The notes beneath the pieces are model-generated. The model was not told the origin of the DNA. It saw only the letters and a list, made by a program, of their open reading frames with translations, and searched no databases. A stretch of DNA of 41,140 bases from Microthrixaceae bacterium. GTDB taxonomy: Bacteria; Actinomycetota; Acidimicrobiia; Acidimicrobiales; Microtrichaceae. The DNA is taken from positions 1 through 41,140 of the forward strand of contig JADLFH010000026.1 of NCBI GenBank assembly GCA_020845705.1. Direction: 5' to 3'. Position 1 is the first letter of the stretch. Each line of letters begins with the position of its first letter. The translations under genes and the position numbers were made by a program. Positions 23,669-32,457 of this stretch are shown piece by piece.

Positions 23669-25708
23669 ATGTCGCGGACAGCACGCGCACTGCGGACGAC
23701 CAGCCCGGCGATCGTCATCGTGGCAGCCCAGCTCGCGCTGTGGCCCGTATCGGCGGGTGTGTGGGTGTCGGGGCTGATCCTCGGAGCGCTGGCCGCGCTC
23801 GTGGCCCTCGGTATGGCGCTCATCTACCGGGCCAGCCACGCCGTGAGCTTCGCCCAGGCAGACCTCGGGGTGCTCCCCGCCACGTTGGCGGTACTGGTCA
23901 CCAGCACCGAAGTGTGGAGCTGGCCCTACTGGCTCGCCCTGCCCGCCGGTCTGGTGGTTGCGGTTGTGGTGAGTGGGGCGATGGAGATGCTCCTACTGCG
24001 ACGCTTCGCGAAGTCCCCACGGGTGGTGGTGACGATCGCGTCGGTCGGCGTGGCCCAACTGCTGGGATTTGTCGCACTGGTGGCACCGCGATGGTGGGGA
24101 CTTGTGCCCACCATCCGTCGTGTCGAGGAGCCCTTCGAGATCTCCTTCTCAGTCGGCGCGGTGGTCTTCGGGGCGAACGACCTGATCGCTGCGGTCGCCG
24201 CCCCCGCGACGATGGTGGCGCTCGGCTGGTTCCTGAGCCGGACTGAATGGGGCACCGCGATCCGGGCCGCCGCGGTCGCGCCCGACCGGGCCGCCATGTT
24301 GGGGGTACCGGTCCGACGACTACAGACCTTCGTCTGGGCGATCTCCGGCGCTATGGCCTTCCTCTCGGTGTTCCTGACCGCCGGCATCACCGGTCTGCCA
24401 CCCGGCACGACGTTCACCTTCACCCTGCTGGTCCGAGCGCTCACCGCGCTGGTGATCGGACGCATGACACACCTCGCGCGAATCGCCACCAGCGCTGTTG
24501 CACTGGGCATCCTCCAAACCGCGATGACCCGTAACAACGACGAGGCGTGGGTGGCGCCGCTGTTGGTGGTGGTCGTTCTGGTGGTGCTGCTGGCCCGCCG
24601 CCGCGGTCACAACCGCGTCGAGCGGGCCGAGGGGACGGGAGCGCATGTAGCCCGCCACGACCACCCGCTGCCGGTGATGTTGGCCCGACGACCGGAGGTC
24701 CGCGCCGCTCGGGCCGCGGTGGGCCTTGGCGTGGCGATCGTCGCGTTGGGGGCACCGTGGGTGATGGGAACGGCCGGCACCCTGAAGGCGGGACTCGTGC
24801 TCATCTACGCGTTGATCGGGCTGTCGGTCGTGGTGCTGAGCGGGTGGGCCGGGCAGGTGTCTCTCGGCCAAATGGCCTTCGTCGGAGCAGGCGGCGCCTT
24901 GACCGCGTGGGCGACGGTCGATCGCGGATGGGACCCGGTGATCTCCCTCACCGCGGCCGCGGCGCTCGGTGCGGTAGTGGCGGTCGCGGTCGGCATTCCG
25001 GCGTTGCGCCTTCGCGGCATGAACCTGGCGATCGTCACCCTGTCCATGTCGGTGGCTGCATCCGAGCTGGTATTCGTTGGAGCCCAGTGGCGGTGGATCC
25101 CCACCGGAGCGTTCATGCGGCCCGCGGTGTTCGGCCGCGTCCGCATAGACAGCCCCGTGCGGCTCTACCACCTCGCCCTTCTGATGCTCTGCGTCGGAGT
25201 GCTGATGGTCCGTGGGCTGCGCATCGGCCGGATGGGGCGTGTCCTCATCGCGGTGCGTGACAACGAGGCAGCGGCGGCCGCGTACGGCATCGGGGTGACC
25301 ACCGCGAAGCTCACCGCTTTCGCGTGTTCCGGATCGATCGCCGCGCTCGGCGGGTCGCTGCTGGTGTTCCACCAGGCGGCCTTCATCTCCGACCAGTACA
25401 CGCCGGAGTCGTCCATGTCGGTGTTCACCGCGTCTGTCATCGGCGGGTTGGGCACACCCCTCGGAGCGGTACTGGGCGCGATCTACCTACGAGGCGCCGA
25501 GTGGGTGCTGCCCGGCGACTGGCACCTGCTGGCCACAGCTGCGGGTGTGCTGCTGGTGCTCGCCATGGTGCCCGACGGCCTGGGCGGCGCGTGGTTCCGA
25601 GCACGGGACCACATCCTGGCGCGCATCGCACGGCGGCGCGGGATCGATGCGCCAGGCCTGGTGGGCGTGGTAGTCGCTGTCGAGACGGACGGGGAGGCGG
25701 TGCCATGA
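23669..25708 (+). CDS. Fused LivH-LivM branched-chain amino acid-type permease
   Basis: The 679-residue membrane protein joins the two permease subunits of a Liv ABC transporter. The LivH part (about residues 1-310) contains LVALGMALIYRASHAVSFAQADLG and the coupling region EWGTAIRAAAVAPDRAAMLGV. The LivM part (about 340-660) contains LIYALIGLSVVVLSGWAGQVSLGQMAFVGAGGA and IAVRDNEAAAAAYGIG. A charged linker (RRRGHNRVERAEG) joins them on the cytoplasmic side. The ATG is 10 or so bases after a G-rich segment. The stop overlaps the start of the MFS-ABC fusion (ATGA, 25705-25708). The substrate could be an amino acid, amide, urea or other carboxylate; the family is broad. Confidence 0.93.
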   Translation: MSRTARALRTTSPAIVIVAAQLALWPVSAGVWVSGLILGALAALVALGMALIYRASHAVSFAQADLGVLPATLAVLVTSTEVWSWPYWLALPAGLVVAVVVSGAMEMLLLRRFAKSPRVVVTIASVGVAQLLGFVALVAPRWWGLVPTIRRVEEPFEISFSVGAVVFGANDLIAAVAAPATMVALGWFLSRTEWGTAIRAAAVAPDRAAMLGVPVRRLQTFVWAISGAMAFLSVFLTAGITGLPPGTTFTFTLLVRALTALVIGRMTHLARIATSAVALGILQTAMTRNNDEAWVAPLLVVVVLVVLLARRRGHNRVERAEGTGAHVARHDHPLPVMLARRPEVRAARAAVGLGVAIVALGAPWVMGTAGTLKAGLVLIYALIGLSVVVLSGWAGQVSLGQMAFVGAGGALTAWATVDRGWDPVISLTAAAALGAVVAVAVGIPALRLRGMNLAIVTLSMSVAASELVFVGAQWRWIPTGAFMRPAVFGRVRIDSPVRLYHLALLMLCVGVLMVRGLRIGRMGRVLIAVRDNEAAAAAYGIGVTTAKLTAFACSGSIAALGGSLLVFHQAAFISDQYTPESSMSVFTASVIGGLGTPLGAVLGAIYLRGAEWVLPGDWHLLATAAGVLLVLAMVPDGLGGAWFRARDHILARIARRRGIDAPGLVGVVVAVETDGEAVP

Positions 25709-28617
25709 GCAGGCGTCGCGGCTGGGCGATGGCGTGTCACCCGGTGCAAGGGCTGCGCGGGATCGCCGGCGACGGGCCCACCTACGCGTTGGTGGTCCTG
25801 TTCGGGCTGAACATGGTCGACGAACTCGACCGAACCGGCTTCGGAATCCTCCTGCCCACCATCCGCGACCACTTCGGGATGAGCGACACCGGGATCACCT
25901 CGTTGGTGGCGCTCACCGCGCTCGCCGCGCTGGTGCTCCAGCTCCCCATCGCCATCTGGGCCGACCGAGCCAGCCGCGTGCGCCTGGCCGTATTGGGCGG
26001 CGTGACCTGGGGTTTGTTCTCGTTGCTCACCGGCCTGTCGACGACGGTGTGGATGCTGGTTCTGGTGCGCTCAGCGGCGGGGATCGGCCGCGCGGTCGTC
26101 GACCCCACCCACAGCTCGCTGCTGTCGGACTACTTCCCGGTGGGGAGACGGCCCGCGGTGTTCTCGTTCCATCGCGCCGCGAACTCGGTCGGCCAGTTCA
26201 TCGGGCCGCTCGCCGCTGGGGCGCTGTCGCAGTGGTTCGGCTGGCAGGTTCCGTTCCTTGTCTTCGCGGTGCCGACGGCTTTGGTGGTCGTCGCTGCGCT
26301 TCGTCTACGCGAGCCGATCCGAGGCAGCCAGGAACGCCTGGCCATGGGCGCGTCGGTGGAGAACATCGAAACCGAGGAGCCGGCCATCTCGTTCTCGGAG
26401 GCCTGGCGACTCGTCTGGAAGATCGAGTCGCTACGGCGCCTCTGGTACGCAGTCCCGTTCCTCGCCGTGGCGATCGTCGGCTTCGTGTCCCTGGCCGGCC
26501 TGCTCTACGACCGGGTCTACGGATACAACGACCTCCAACGCGGCGTGCTCGCAGCCTGCGTCGAGCCGTTCCAGCTCGTCGGCCTGATCGTCGGCGGTCG
26601 CGTCGGCACGCGGCTCTTCGCAAAGGACCCCGGAGCCGTGTTCCGGTTCCTTAGGGTCGTCGCGTCTCTCTGTGGTGCGTGGGCCGCACTCTTCGCCTGG
26701 TCACCCCACATCGTGGTGACGATCGCGGCCAACATCGGGCTCAGCTCCACGCTGGCGATCCTGCTGCCCGGGATCTACGCCGCGCTCTCCTTGGCCATCC
26801 CGGCGCGCGCCCGGGCCGTCGGATTCTCCGTGGCGGCGTACTGGGCAATCCCCGGGCTGGTGTTCGTGCCTGCCATCGGCTGGCTCTCGGACCACTTCGG
26901 CATCCAATGGGCCATGCTGCTGATGACCCCGCTGATGCTGTTGGGTGGCGTGATCATCTCGACGGTCGCCACCTCGATCGGACGCGACATCCACGACGTC
27001 TGGCTCGGCTCGACCACCCGGAGCCAAGCGCTGATCGAACGCCGGGCAGGTCGCGCGCCCCTGCTGATGGTGCGTGACCTCAACGTCTCCTACGGCAACG
27101 TGCAGGTGTTGTTCGACGCGAGTGCCGAGATCGCCGAGGGTGAGATCATCGCGCTGTTGGGCACCAACGGGGCCGGCAAGTCAACGCTGCTGCAAGCCAT
27201 CTCCGGTGTCACCGAGGCCGAATACGGCACGGTGATCTTCGACGGGCGTGACATCACGCACGCACCACCGCATGAGATCGCCTGCTTCGGAGCCGGCCTG
27301 ATGCCCGGCGGCCACGGCACCTTCCCCACCCTCAGCGTCGCCGACAACCTGAGTGTGGCGGGGTGGCAAGCCCGCCACGACCACGCCACCCACAACCGTC
27401 GTGTCGCGGAGCTTCGCGCCACCTTCCCGATCCTTGCCCAGCGTTGGAACGAGCCGGCCGCCGATCTATCAGGTGGGCAGCAACAGCAACTCGCGCTGGC
27501 CATGAACCTGGCCGCGGCGCCACGGCTGCTCATGATCGACGAGCTCTCCCTGGGGCTTGCCCCGGTGGTGGTCGAGCGCCTCCTCGAGGTGGTGCGCGAT
27601 GTGGCCGCGGCAGGGACGACGGTGATCCTGGTCGAGCAATCGGTGAACGTGGCGCTGACCATCGCCGATCGGGCAATCTTCATGGAGAAGGGCCGGGTGC
27701 TCTTCACCGGAGCGACGGCCGATCTGCTGGGCAGGCCGGACCTGCTGCGATCGGTCTTCTTCGGCGGAGCGGCCACGTCGGCCAGTACCGAGGCCCCGCC
27801 AAGCAGATCGCCCATGGATGCGGACGTCGTGCTCGAGGCACGCGGTCTGAGCGTGAGCTTCGGCGGCAACCGAGCCGTCGATGCCGTGGACCTGGCGGTG
27901 GGTCGGGGTGAGATCGTCGGGCTCATCGGGCCGAACGGCGCCGGCAAGACGACCTTGGTCGACCTGCTCTCCGGTGCCATCGCCGCCGACAGCGGCCGGG
28001 TGCTGCTCGGGGGTCGCGACGTGTCCATGCTGGGGCCGGCCGCCCGAGCCCGGTTGGGGCTGGGCCGCTTGTTCCAAGACGCCGCATTGTTCGCTTCCAT
28101 GCGGGTCGCCGAGGTGTTGGCGGTGTCGCTCGACCGCTGGACCGCGGTGCGCGACCCGGCGAACGCGGCGCTGCGCACTCCCGCAGCCGTGTTGTCCGAG
28201 GCGCTCGTCGCCCGGCGCGTCGAGGAGCTCATGGAGCTCTTCGAGCTCGGCCGCTACCGCGACGTGCGGATAGCCGAGCTGTCGACCGGTACCCGGCGCG
28301 TGGTCGACATCGCCGCTGCGGTGGGATTCTCCCCGGATGTTCTGCTCCTGGACGAGCCGTCGTCGGGCATCGCGCAGCGTGAGGCCGAGATGCTCGGGCC
28401 CCTCATCCTTCGGCTGCGCCGTGAACTGGGGTGCTCTCTCGTGGTGATCGAGCATGACATGCCGCTGTTGGCGTCGATCTCGGATCGATTCGTGGCGCTC
28501 GATGCGGGAGCCGTGGTGGCCGAGGGTCACCCGGCCACCGTGTTGGCCGACGACCGGGTAGTGGCCGGATACCTGGGCACCACCTCAGAGGTGATCGCAC
28601 GATCGGGGGGCAGGTGA
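25705..28617 (+). CDS. MFS-LivF-LivG triple-domain fusion transporter protein
   Basis: The 970-residue chain carries three modules. Residues 15-435 are a 12-helix MFS transporter (NMVDELDRTGFGILLPTIRDHFGMSD; loop motif IWADRASRVRLAV near residue 90). Residues 453-690 are a LivF-like ATPase (Walker A GTNGAGKST at about 485, LSGGQQQQLALAM at about 588, Walker B LLMIDELSLGLAP). Residues 708-960 are a LivG-like ATPase (Walker A GPNGAGKTT at about 742, variant signature LSTGTRR at about 859, Walker B LLLDEPSSGIAQRE). Both ATPases should serve the LivHM fusion encoded just upstream; the purpose of the attached MFS domain is unknown. The reading frame is continuous, with no stop or shift between modules, and both flanks overlap their neighbours by four bases. 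Confidence 0.93.
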   Translation: MSRRRGWAMACHPVQGLRGIAGDGPTYALVVLFGLNMVDELDRTGFGILLPTIRDHFGMSDTGITSLVALTALAALVLQLPIAIWADRASRVRLAVLGGVTWGLFSLLTGLSTTVWMLVLVRSAAGIGRAVVDPTHSSLLSDYFPVGRRPAVFSFHRAANSVGQFIGPLAAGALSQWFGWQVPFLVFAVPTALVVVAALRLREPIRGSQERLAMGASVENIETEEPAISFSEAWRLVWKIESLRRLWYAVPFLAVAIVGFVSLAGLLYDRVYGYNDLQRGVLAACVEPFQLVGLIVGGRVGTRLFAKDPGAVFRFLRVVASLCGAWAALFAWSPHIVVTIAANIGLSSTLAILLPGIYAALSLAIPARARAVGFSVAAYWAIPGLVFVPAIGWLSDHFGIQWAMLLMTPLMLLGGVIISTVATSIGRDIHDVWLGSTTRSQALIERRAGRAPLLMVRDLNVSYGNVQVLFDASAEIAEGEIIALLGTNGAGKSTLLQAISGVTEAEYGTVIFDGRDITHAPPHEIACFGAGLMPGGHGTFPTLSVADNLSVAGWQARHDHATHNRRVAELRATFPILAQRWNEPAADLSGGQQQQLALAMNLAAAPRLLMIDELSLGLAPVVVERLLEVVRDVAAAGTTVILVEQSVNVALTIADRAIFMEKGRVLFTGATADLLGRPDLLRSVFFGGAATSASTEAPPSRSPMDADVVLEARGLSVSFGGNRAVDAVDLAVGRGEIVGLIGPNGAGKTTLVDLLSGAIAADSGRVLLGGRDVSMLGPAARARLGLGRLFQDAALFASMRVAEVLAVSLDRWTAVRDPANAALRTPAAVLSEALVARRVEELMELFELGRYRDVRIAELSTGTRRVVDIAAAVGFSPDVLLLDEPSSGIAQREAEMLGPLILRLRRELGCSLVVIEHDMPLLASISDRFVALDAGAVVAEGHPATVLADDRVVAGYLGTTSEVIARSGGR

Positions 28618-30347
28618 GCGAGACACCGCTCAAGCGGAGCGAACCGATGCAGCTGGGGATGGCGCGCACTTGGGGGCCCCTAGCCGTGGTGGTGTCGCTG
28701 ATCGGATGTCTGCTGGTGTGGGTGGGGGCCACCGAGCCGCTTCCGGAAACCACACCCACCACAGCTCAGCCCCACTCGGGATCATCGCCGACCGACGACA
28801 TTCGGGTGCTGCCACCTGGGGTTGAGGTGTTCGCCAGGGCCGAGCAACGTGGGATTGCGGACACGATCGACTGGGGCGACCGCTGCGACACGTCGACCGG
28901 CAAGCTCAAGCTGCCGCAGTGGCCGCAGTCCGACTGCTTCGCACCATTCACCGGCCCGAACGGCGGTGCAACCGAGACCGGTGTCGACGCGGAGACGATC
29001 AAGGTCGTCCTTTACCAGGCCAAGTCCGACGACCCGGTTCTGTCGTTCATCTACTCCCAGATCGGCAACCGCGACACAAACGACGACATCTTCGAGACGT
29101 TCCGCGGCTTCGTAGACATCTACAACCGCTACTACGAGCTCTACGGTCGAAAGGTCGTCCTCGATCGCTACATCGCCACCGGAGCGATCAACGACGCGGC
29201 GGCCGCCACCGCCGACGCCGAGACAATCGCCCGGGACATCAAACCCTTCGCGGTGATCGGGGGACCGGATCTGACCGAGGCGTTCGCAGACACCTTGGCT
29301 GCGAACAAGGTGCTTTGCATCGCCTGCACGCCTGGACAGCCCGGCCAGTGGTACGTAGATCGGGCGCCCTACGTGTGGAGCGTGCTGCGCACCGTCGACC
29401 AGGGTCTGTACACGTTGGCGAACTACCTGGGACGCCGGGTAGCGGGCCGCAAGGCAGAGTTCGCCGGCGACGCGTCGATGCGTGACCGGACGAGGGTGCT
29501 CGGGCTCGTCCGGCTCAACAGTTCAGCAAACGCCCAGGAGCTGGAGGACTACTTCACCGGGTTGTTGCGTGATCGCTACGAAGTGGAGTTCGCAGAGATC
29601 CAGAGCTACGGATTGCCCACCGAGCTGGCCGCCAGCGGCAAGGACATCATCACGGCCATGAAGGAGGCAGGGGTCACCACCGTGGTGTTCTCAGGCGATC
29701 CGTTGGGGCCCCAATCACTCACGAAGCTCGCCACCGAGCAGGGCTACCACCCCGAATGGGTCCTGGGGGTGACCAGCCTGGTCGACACCACCGTGTTCTC
29801 CCGGACCTACGACCAGAGCCAGTGGGCGCATGCCTTCGGGCCCTCCGGCCTGTTCGCCCCCACACCTCCGGGCACCGCAGGGCCGTCCTACCTCTACCGT
29901 TGGTACTTCGGCGAGCCGGCCCCTGCGGAGAAGACGGTGTCGCTCATCTCGGGGCCGTTGCAGGTGCTCTTCGGCGCGCTTCAGGGGATCGGCCCAAACC
30001 TGACCCACCAGCTCTTCCAAGACGTGCTGTTCGGAAACCCCATCCGCCCACCTTCGCCGATCACCGCGCAGGTGAGCTTCGGCAATCGCGGCGTCTACCC
30101 GGACCCGGACTTCGCGGCAACAGATGACGCCACCGAGGTGTGGTGGGACCCGACGGCGACCGGCGTGCCCAGTGAGATCGGCGGTGCGGGCAACGGCGCG
30201 TGGCAGTTCGCCAACGGAGCCAAGCGCTACCTGCCTGACGAATGGCCCGAAGGTCCTGCCGAGGTGTTCGACCCCTCCCACTCGATCACTGGCTTCGAGG
30301 AGATCCCGCCGGCCATCAAGCTCCCCGAGTTCCCACCCCTGCGCTGA
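28614..30347 (+). CDS. Large substrate-binding protein of the Liv-type transporter
   Basis: The 577-residue exported protein has an N-terminal hydrophobic signal or anchor (ARTWGPLAVVVSLIGCLLVWVGA) and a Thr/Pro linker. The ligand-binding region (about residues 120-520) looks like a type I periplasmic fold: ETIKVVLYQAKSDD, TADAETIARDIKPFAVIGGPD, VLCIACTPG, VWSVLRTVDQGLYTLANYLG and GVTTVVFSGDPLGPQSL. It is much longer than LivJ/LivK (about 370), with extra N- and C-terminal parts. It may stay membrane-anchored; LIGC could serve as a weak lipobox. The GTG start overlaps the fusion gene stop; an ATG at 28647 is the alternative. It completes the three-gene transport operon. Confidence 0.85.
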   Translation: MSETPLKRSEPMQLGMARTWGPLAVVVSLIGCLLVWVGATEPLPETTPTTAQPHSGSSPTDDIRVLPPGVEVFARAEQRGIADTIDWGDRCDTSTGKLKLPQWPQSDCFAPFTGPNGGATETGVDAETIKVVLYQAKSDDPVLSFIYSQIGNRDTNDDIFETFRGFVDIYNRYYELYGRKVVLDRYIATGAINDAAAATADAETIARDIKPFAVIGGPDLTEAFADTLAANKVLCIACTPGQPGQWYVDRAPYVWSVLRTVDQGLYTLANYLGRRVAGRKAEFAGDASMRDRTRVLGLVRLNSSANAQELEDYFTGLLRDRYEVEFAEIQSYGLPTELAASGKDIITAMKEAGVTTVVFSGDPLGPQSLTKLATEQGYHPEWVLGVTSLVDTTVFSRTYDQSQWAHAFGPSGLFAPTPPGTAGPSYLYRWYFGEPAPAEKTVSLISGPLQVLFGALQGIGPNLTHQLFQDVLFGNPIRPPSPITAQVSFGNRGVYPDPDFAATDDATEVWWDPTATGVPSEIGGAGNGAWQFANGAKRYLPDEWPEGPAEVFDPSHSITGFEEIPPAIKLPEFPPLR

Positions 30348-30416
30348 GCCCGCAGCGGAAGGCTGGTGTCGGACGGCACTGAACGATTCTCACCCGCGCC
30401 GCGTAGGCTCCCCGCG

Positions 30417-31394
30417 ATGGCGCCCCGGCAACCTGCCAACCGTGCAGACGGTTCTCGATCTTCCGCACCGACCCGTCAACCCACCAAGGCCACCAAGGCC
30501 CCGCCGCGGCGCACCACCACCACACGCACGCCGGTCCAGCCCCGCAAGGGGGGCGAGCTGGTGCATCTCCCGACCGCAGCGCCGCCCGCCGAGGCACCCA
30601 AACCAGAAGTGCGACTCTCCGATGTCGACGAGTGGGGCCGCAGCGAGCACATGCGTTCCTTCGTGCGCAAGGCCTACGACCCCGTCTACCGCTACTGGTT
30701 CCGAGCCGAGTGGGACGGGCTCGACAAGATCCCAACCGAGGGCGGCGCCCTGCTCGTGGCCAACCACGCCGGAGCGATCCCCTCCGACGCTCCGGTGATC
30801 ATGCACGGGATCGAGACGGAGCTGGGCCGTCCCGTCTACGGACTCGCCGACAACTTCTTCCGCAAGGCACCGGTGGTGGGCACCTTGTGGTCACGCGCGG
30901 GCGGCGTCGCTGCGCACCCCGACAACGCCTACCGCCTCCTTCGCGAGCAGAAGCAGCTGGTGTTGGTGTTCCCCGAGGGCACGAAAGGCCCCTCCAAGAC
31001 CTACAACGAGCGGTACCGGCTTCGTCGATTCGGCCGTGGCGGGTTCGTCGAGATCGCGATGCGAGCCGGCGTGCCGATCATCCCGATCGCCGTGGTGGGT
31101 GCAGAGGAATCGATGCCCATCTTGATGCGGTTGCCGTCGGTGGCCAAGGCACTGGGTATCCCATATGTCCCGGTGACCGCCAACATGCTTGCGTTCGGGC
31201 CGCTCGGTGCCCTCGCCTACTTCCCCGCCAAGTTCAAGCTCCGCGTGCTGGACCCGGTTCACTTCGATGTCGAGCCCAACAAGGAGCGCTACAGCCGCTC
31301 CAAGATCATGGACGAATCGGAGGCGATCCGCGAGCGCATCCAGGCAGCGCTCTTCGAGATGCTCCGCGAGCGCCAGTCCGTCTGGTTCGGCTGA
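30417..31394 (+). CDS. Lysophospholipid/1-acylglycerol-phosphate acyltransferase family protein
   Basis: The 325-residue enzyme starts with a basic, Pro/Thr-rich disordered region (about 55 residues), then the PlsC-type domain. The histidine motif is VANHAGAIPSDAP, with six residues between His and Asp in place of the classical four; the other blocks are FFRKAPVVGTLW, VFPEGTKGPSKTY and GVPIIPIAVVGAEESMP. It should transfer an acyl chain to a lysophospholipid or related lipid at the membrane face. The start is ambiguous: ATG 30417 or GTG 30366, both with weak ribosome sites. The epimerase gene follows ten bases downstream, suggesting an operon for envelope lipid or glycolipid synthesis. Confidence 0.85.
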   Translation: MAPRQPANRADGSRSSAPTRQPTKATKAPPRRTTTTRTPVQPRKGGELVHLPTAAPPAEAPKPEVRLSDVDEWGRSEHMRSFVRKAYDPVYRYWFRAEWDGLDKIPTEGGALLVANHAGAIPSDAPVIMHGIETELGRPVYGLADNFFRKAPVVGTLWSRAGGVAAHPDNAYRLLREQKQLVLVFPEGTKGPSKTYNERYRLRRFGRGGFVEIAMRAGVPIIPIAVVGAEESMPILMRLPSVAKALGIPYVPVTANMLAFGPLGALAYFPAKFKLRVLDPVHFDVEPNKERYSRSKIMDESEAIRERIQAALFEMLRERQSVWFG

Positions 31395-31404
31395 GGTGCA
31401 CATC

Positions 31405-32457
31405 ATGAAGCGACGCGTACTCGTGACAGGACTCGGCTCCTTCTGGGGCGGCAGAGTCGCCCAGGCCCTCGAGGCCGATCCCAACGTCGAGACGATCGTG
31501 GGTCTCGACACCACCGAGCCCACCGTGGAGCTGGAACGCACCGAGTACGTTCGGGTCGACGCGAACTACTCGATCCTCTCCCGGATCGTGAAGGCGACCC
31601 AGGTGGACACGATCGTGCACACCTTCCTTGTGGTCGACCCCACACAGATGTCTTCACGGGCGATGCACGAGATCAACGTGATCGGCACGATGAACCTCTT
31701 CGCCGCCGCTTCCGCCGCCGGCTCCACAGTGCGGAGCGTGGTCGTCAAGTCGGCCACGCTCGTCTACGGCTGTGCCCCCGAAGACCCCACCTGGTTCACC
31801 GAGGAGATGACTTCGTCGCGTCGGCTGAGCTCACCGGTGGAGCGATCGCTGGACGCGGTCGAGGGCTACGTCCGCGATTTCGCCGAGGACAACCCACACG
31901 TGTCGGTGTCGTTGCTGCGCTTCGCGAACGTCATCGGCCAGGAGATCGTCACACCGCTCACCAGGGCGCTCGAGCTCCCAGTCGTGCCGTCGCTGTTCGG
32001 TTTCGATCCTCGCTTCCAGTTCGTCCACGAGGACGACGTCATCCGGGCGATCCTCTTCGTTCTCAACAACAACCTCGCGGGTGTCTACAACGTCGCCGGC
32101 GACGGCCTGCTCCCCTGGACGGAGGTCGCGTCGATCTGCGGCAAGCGAACCATCCCCATGTCCCCCATCGCCACCGGTGCGTTCCTGTGGCCGTGGAAGC
32201 GGCTCGGCCTCATCGACCTGCCCGATGAGTACCTGGCCCTGCTCCGCTACGGCCGAGGAGCCGACAACAGCCGTCTCAAGCATGCCGGGTTCCACTACGA
32301 GTACACCTCCGCGCAGGCCGTCCAAGCCTTCATCGAGGCCGTGCGGCTACGCCAGGCCGTCGGCGACCATCGGCCCATCTACCGCTACGAGAACGACGTG
32401 GAGCAGTTCTTCCGCCACTCCCCGGCGGTCGTTCGCGATCAGGCGCCTGCAACCTGA
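31405..32457 (+). CDS. NAD-dependent epimerase/dehydratase family protein (extended SDR)
   Basis: The 350-residue Rossmann enzyme starts with RRVLVTGLGSFWGGRVAQAL (nucleotide motif GxxSxxGG, a variant of GxxGxxG) and has VETIVGLDTTEP with the acidic residue expected to bind the NAD ribose, NVIGTMNLFAAASAAG, and a VVKSATLVYG active-site strand. The catalytic YxxxK is not evident at its usual place (SSRRLSSPVERSLDAVE), so activity may differ or be lost. GAGG precedes the ATG. Its 3' end overlaps that of the opposing glycosyltransferase by 19 bases. The related family acts on nucleotide sugars or, in mycobacteria, on lipid-linked substrates. Confidence 0.85.
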   Translation: MKRRVLVTGLGSFWGGRVAQALEADPNVETIVGLDTTEPTVELERTEYVRVDANYSILSRIVKATQVDTIVHTFLVVDPTQMSSRAMHEINVIGTMNLFAAASAAGSTVRSVVVKSATLVYGCAPEDPTWFTEEMTSSRRLSSPVERSLDAVEGYVRDFAEDNPHVSVSLLRFANVIGQEIVTPLTRALELPVVPSLFGFDPRFQFVHEDDVIRAILFVLNNNLAGVYNVAGDGLLPWTEVASICGKRTIPMSPIATGAFLWPWKRLGLIDLPDEYLALLRYGRGADNSRLKHAGFHYEYTSAQAVQAFIEAVRLRQAVGDHRPIYRYENDVEQFFRHSPAVVRDQAPAT

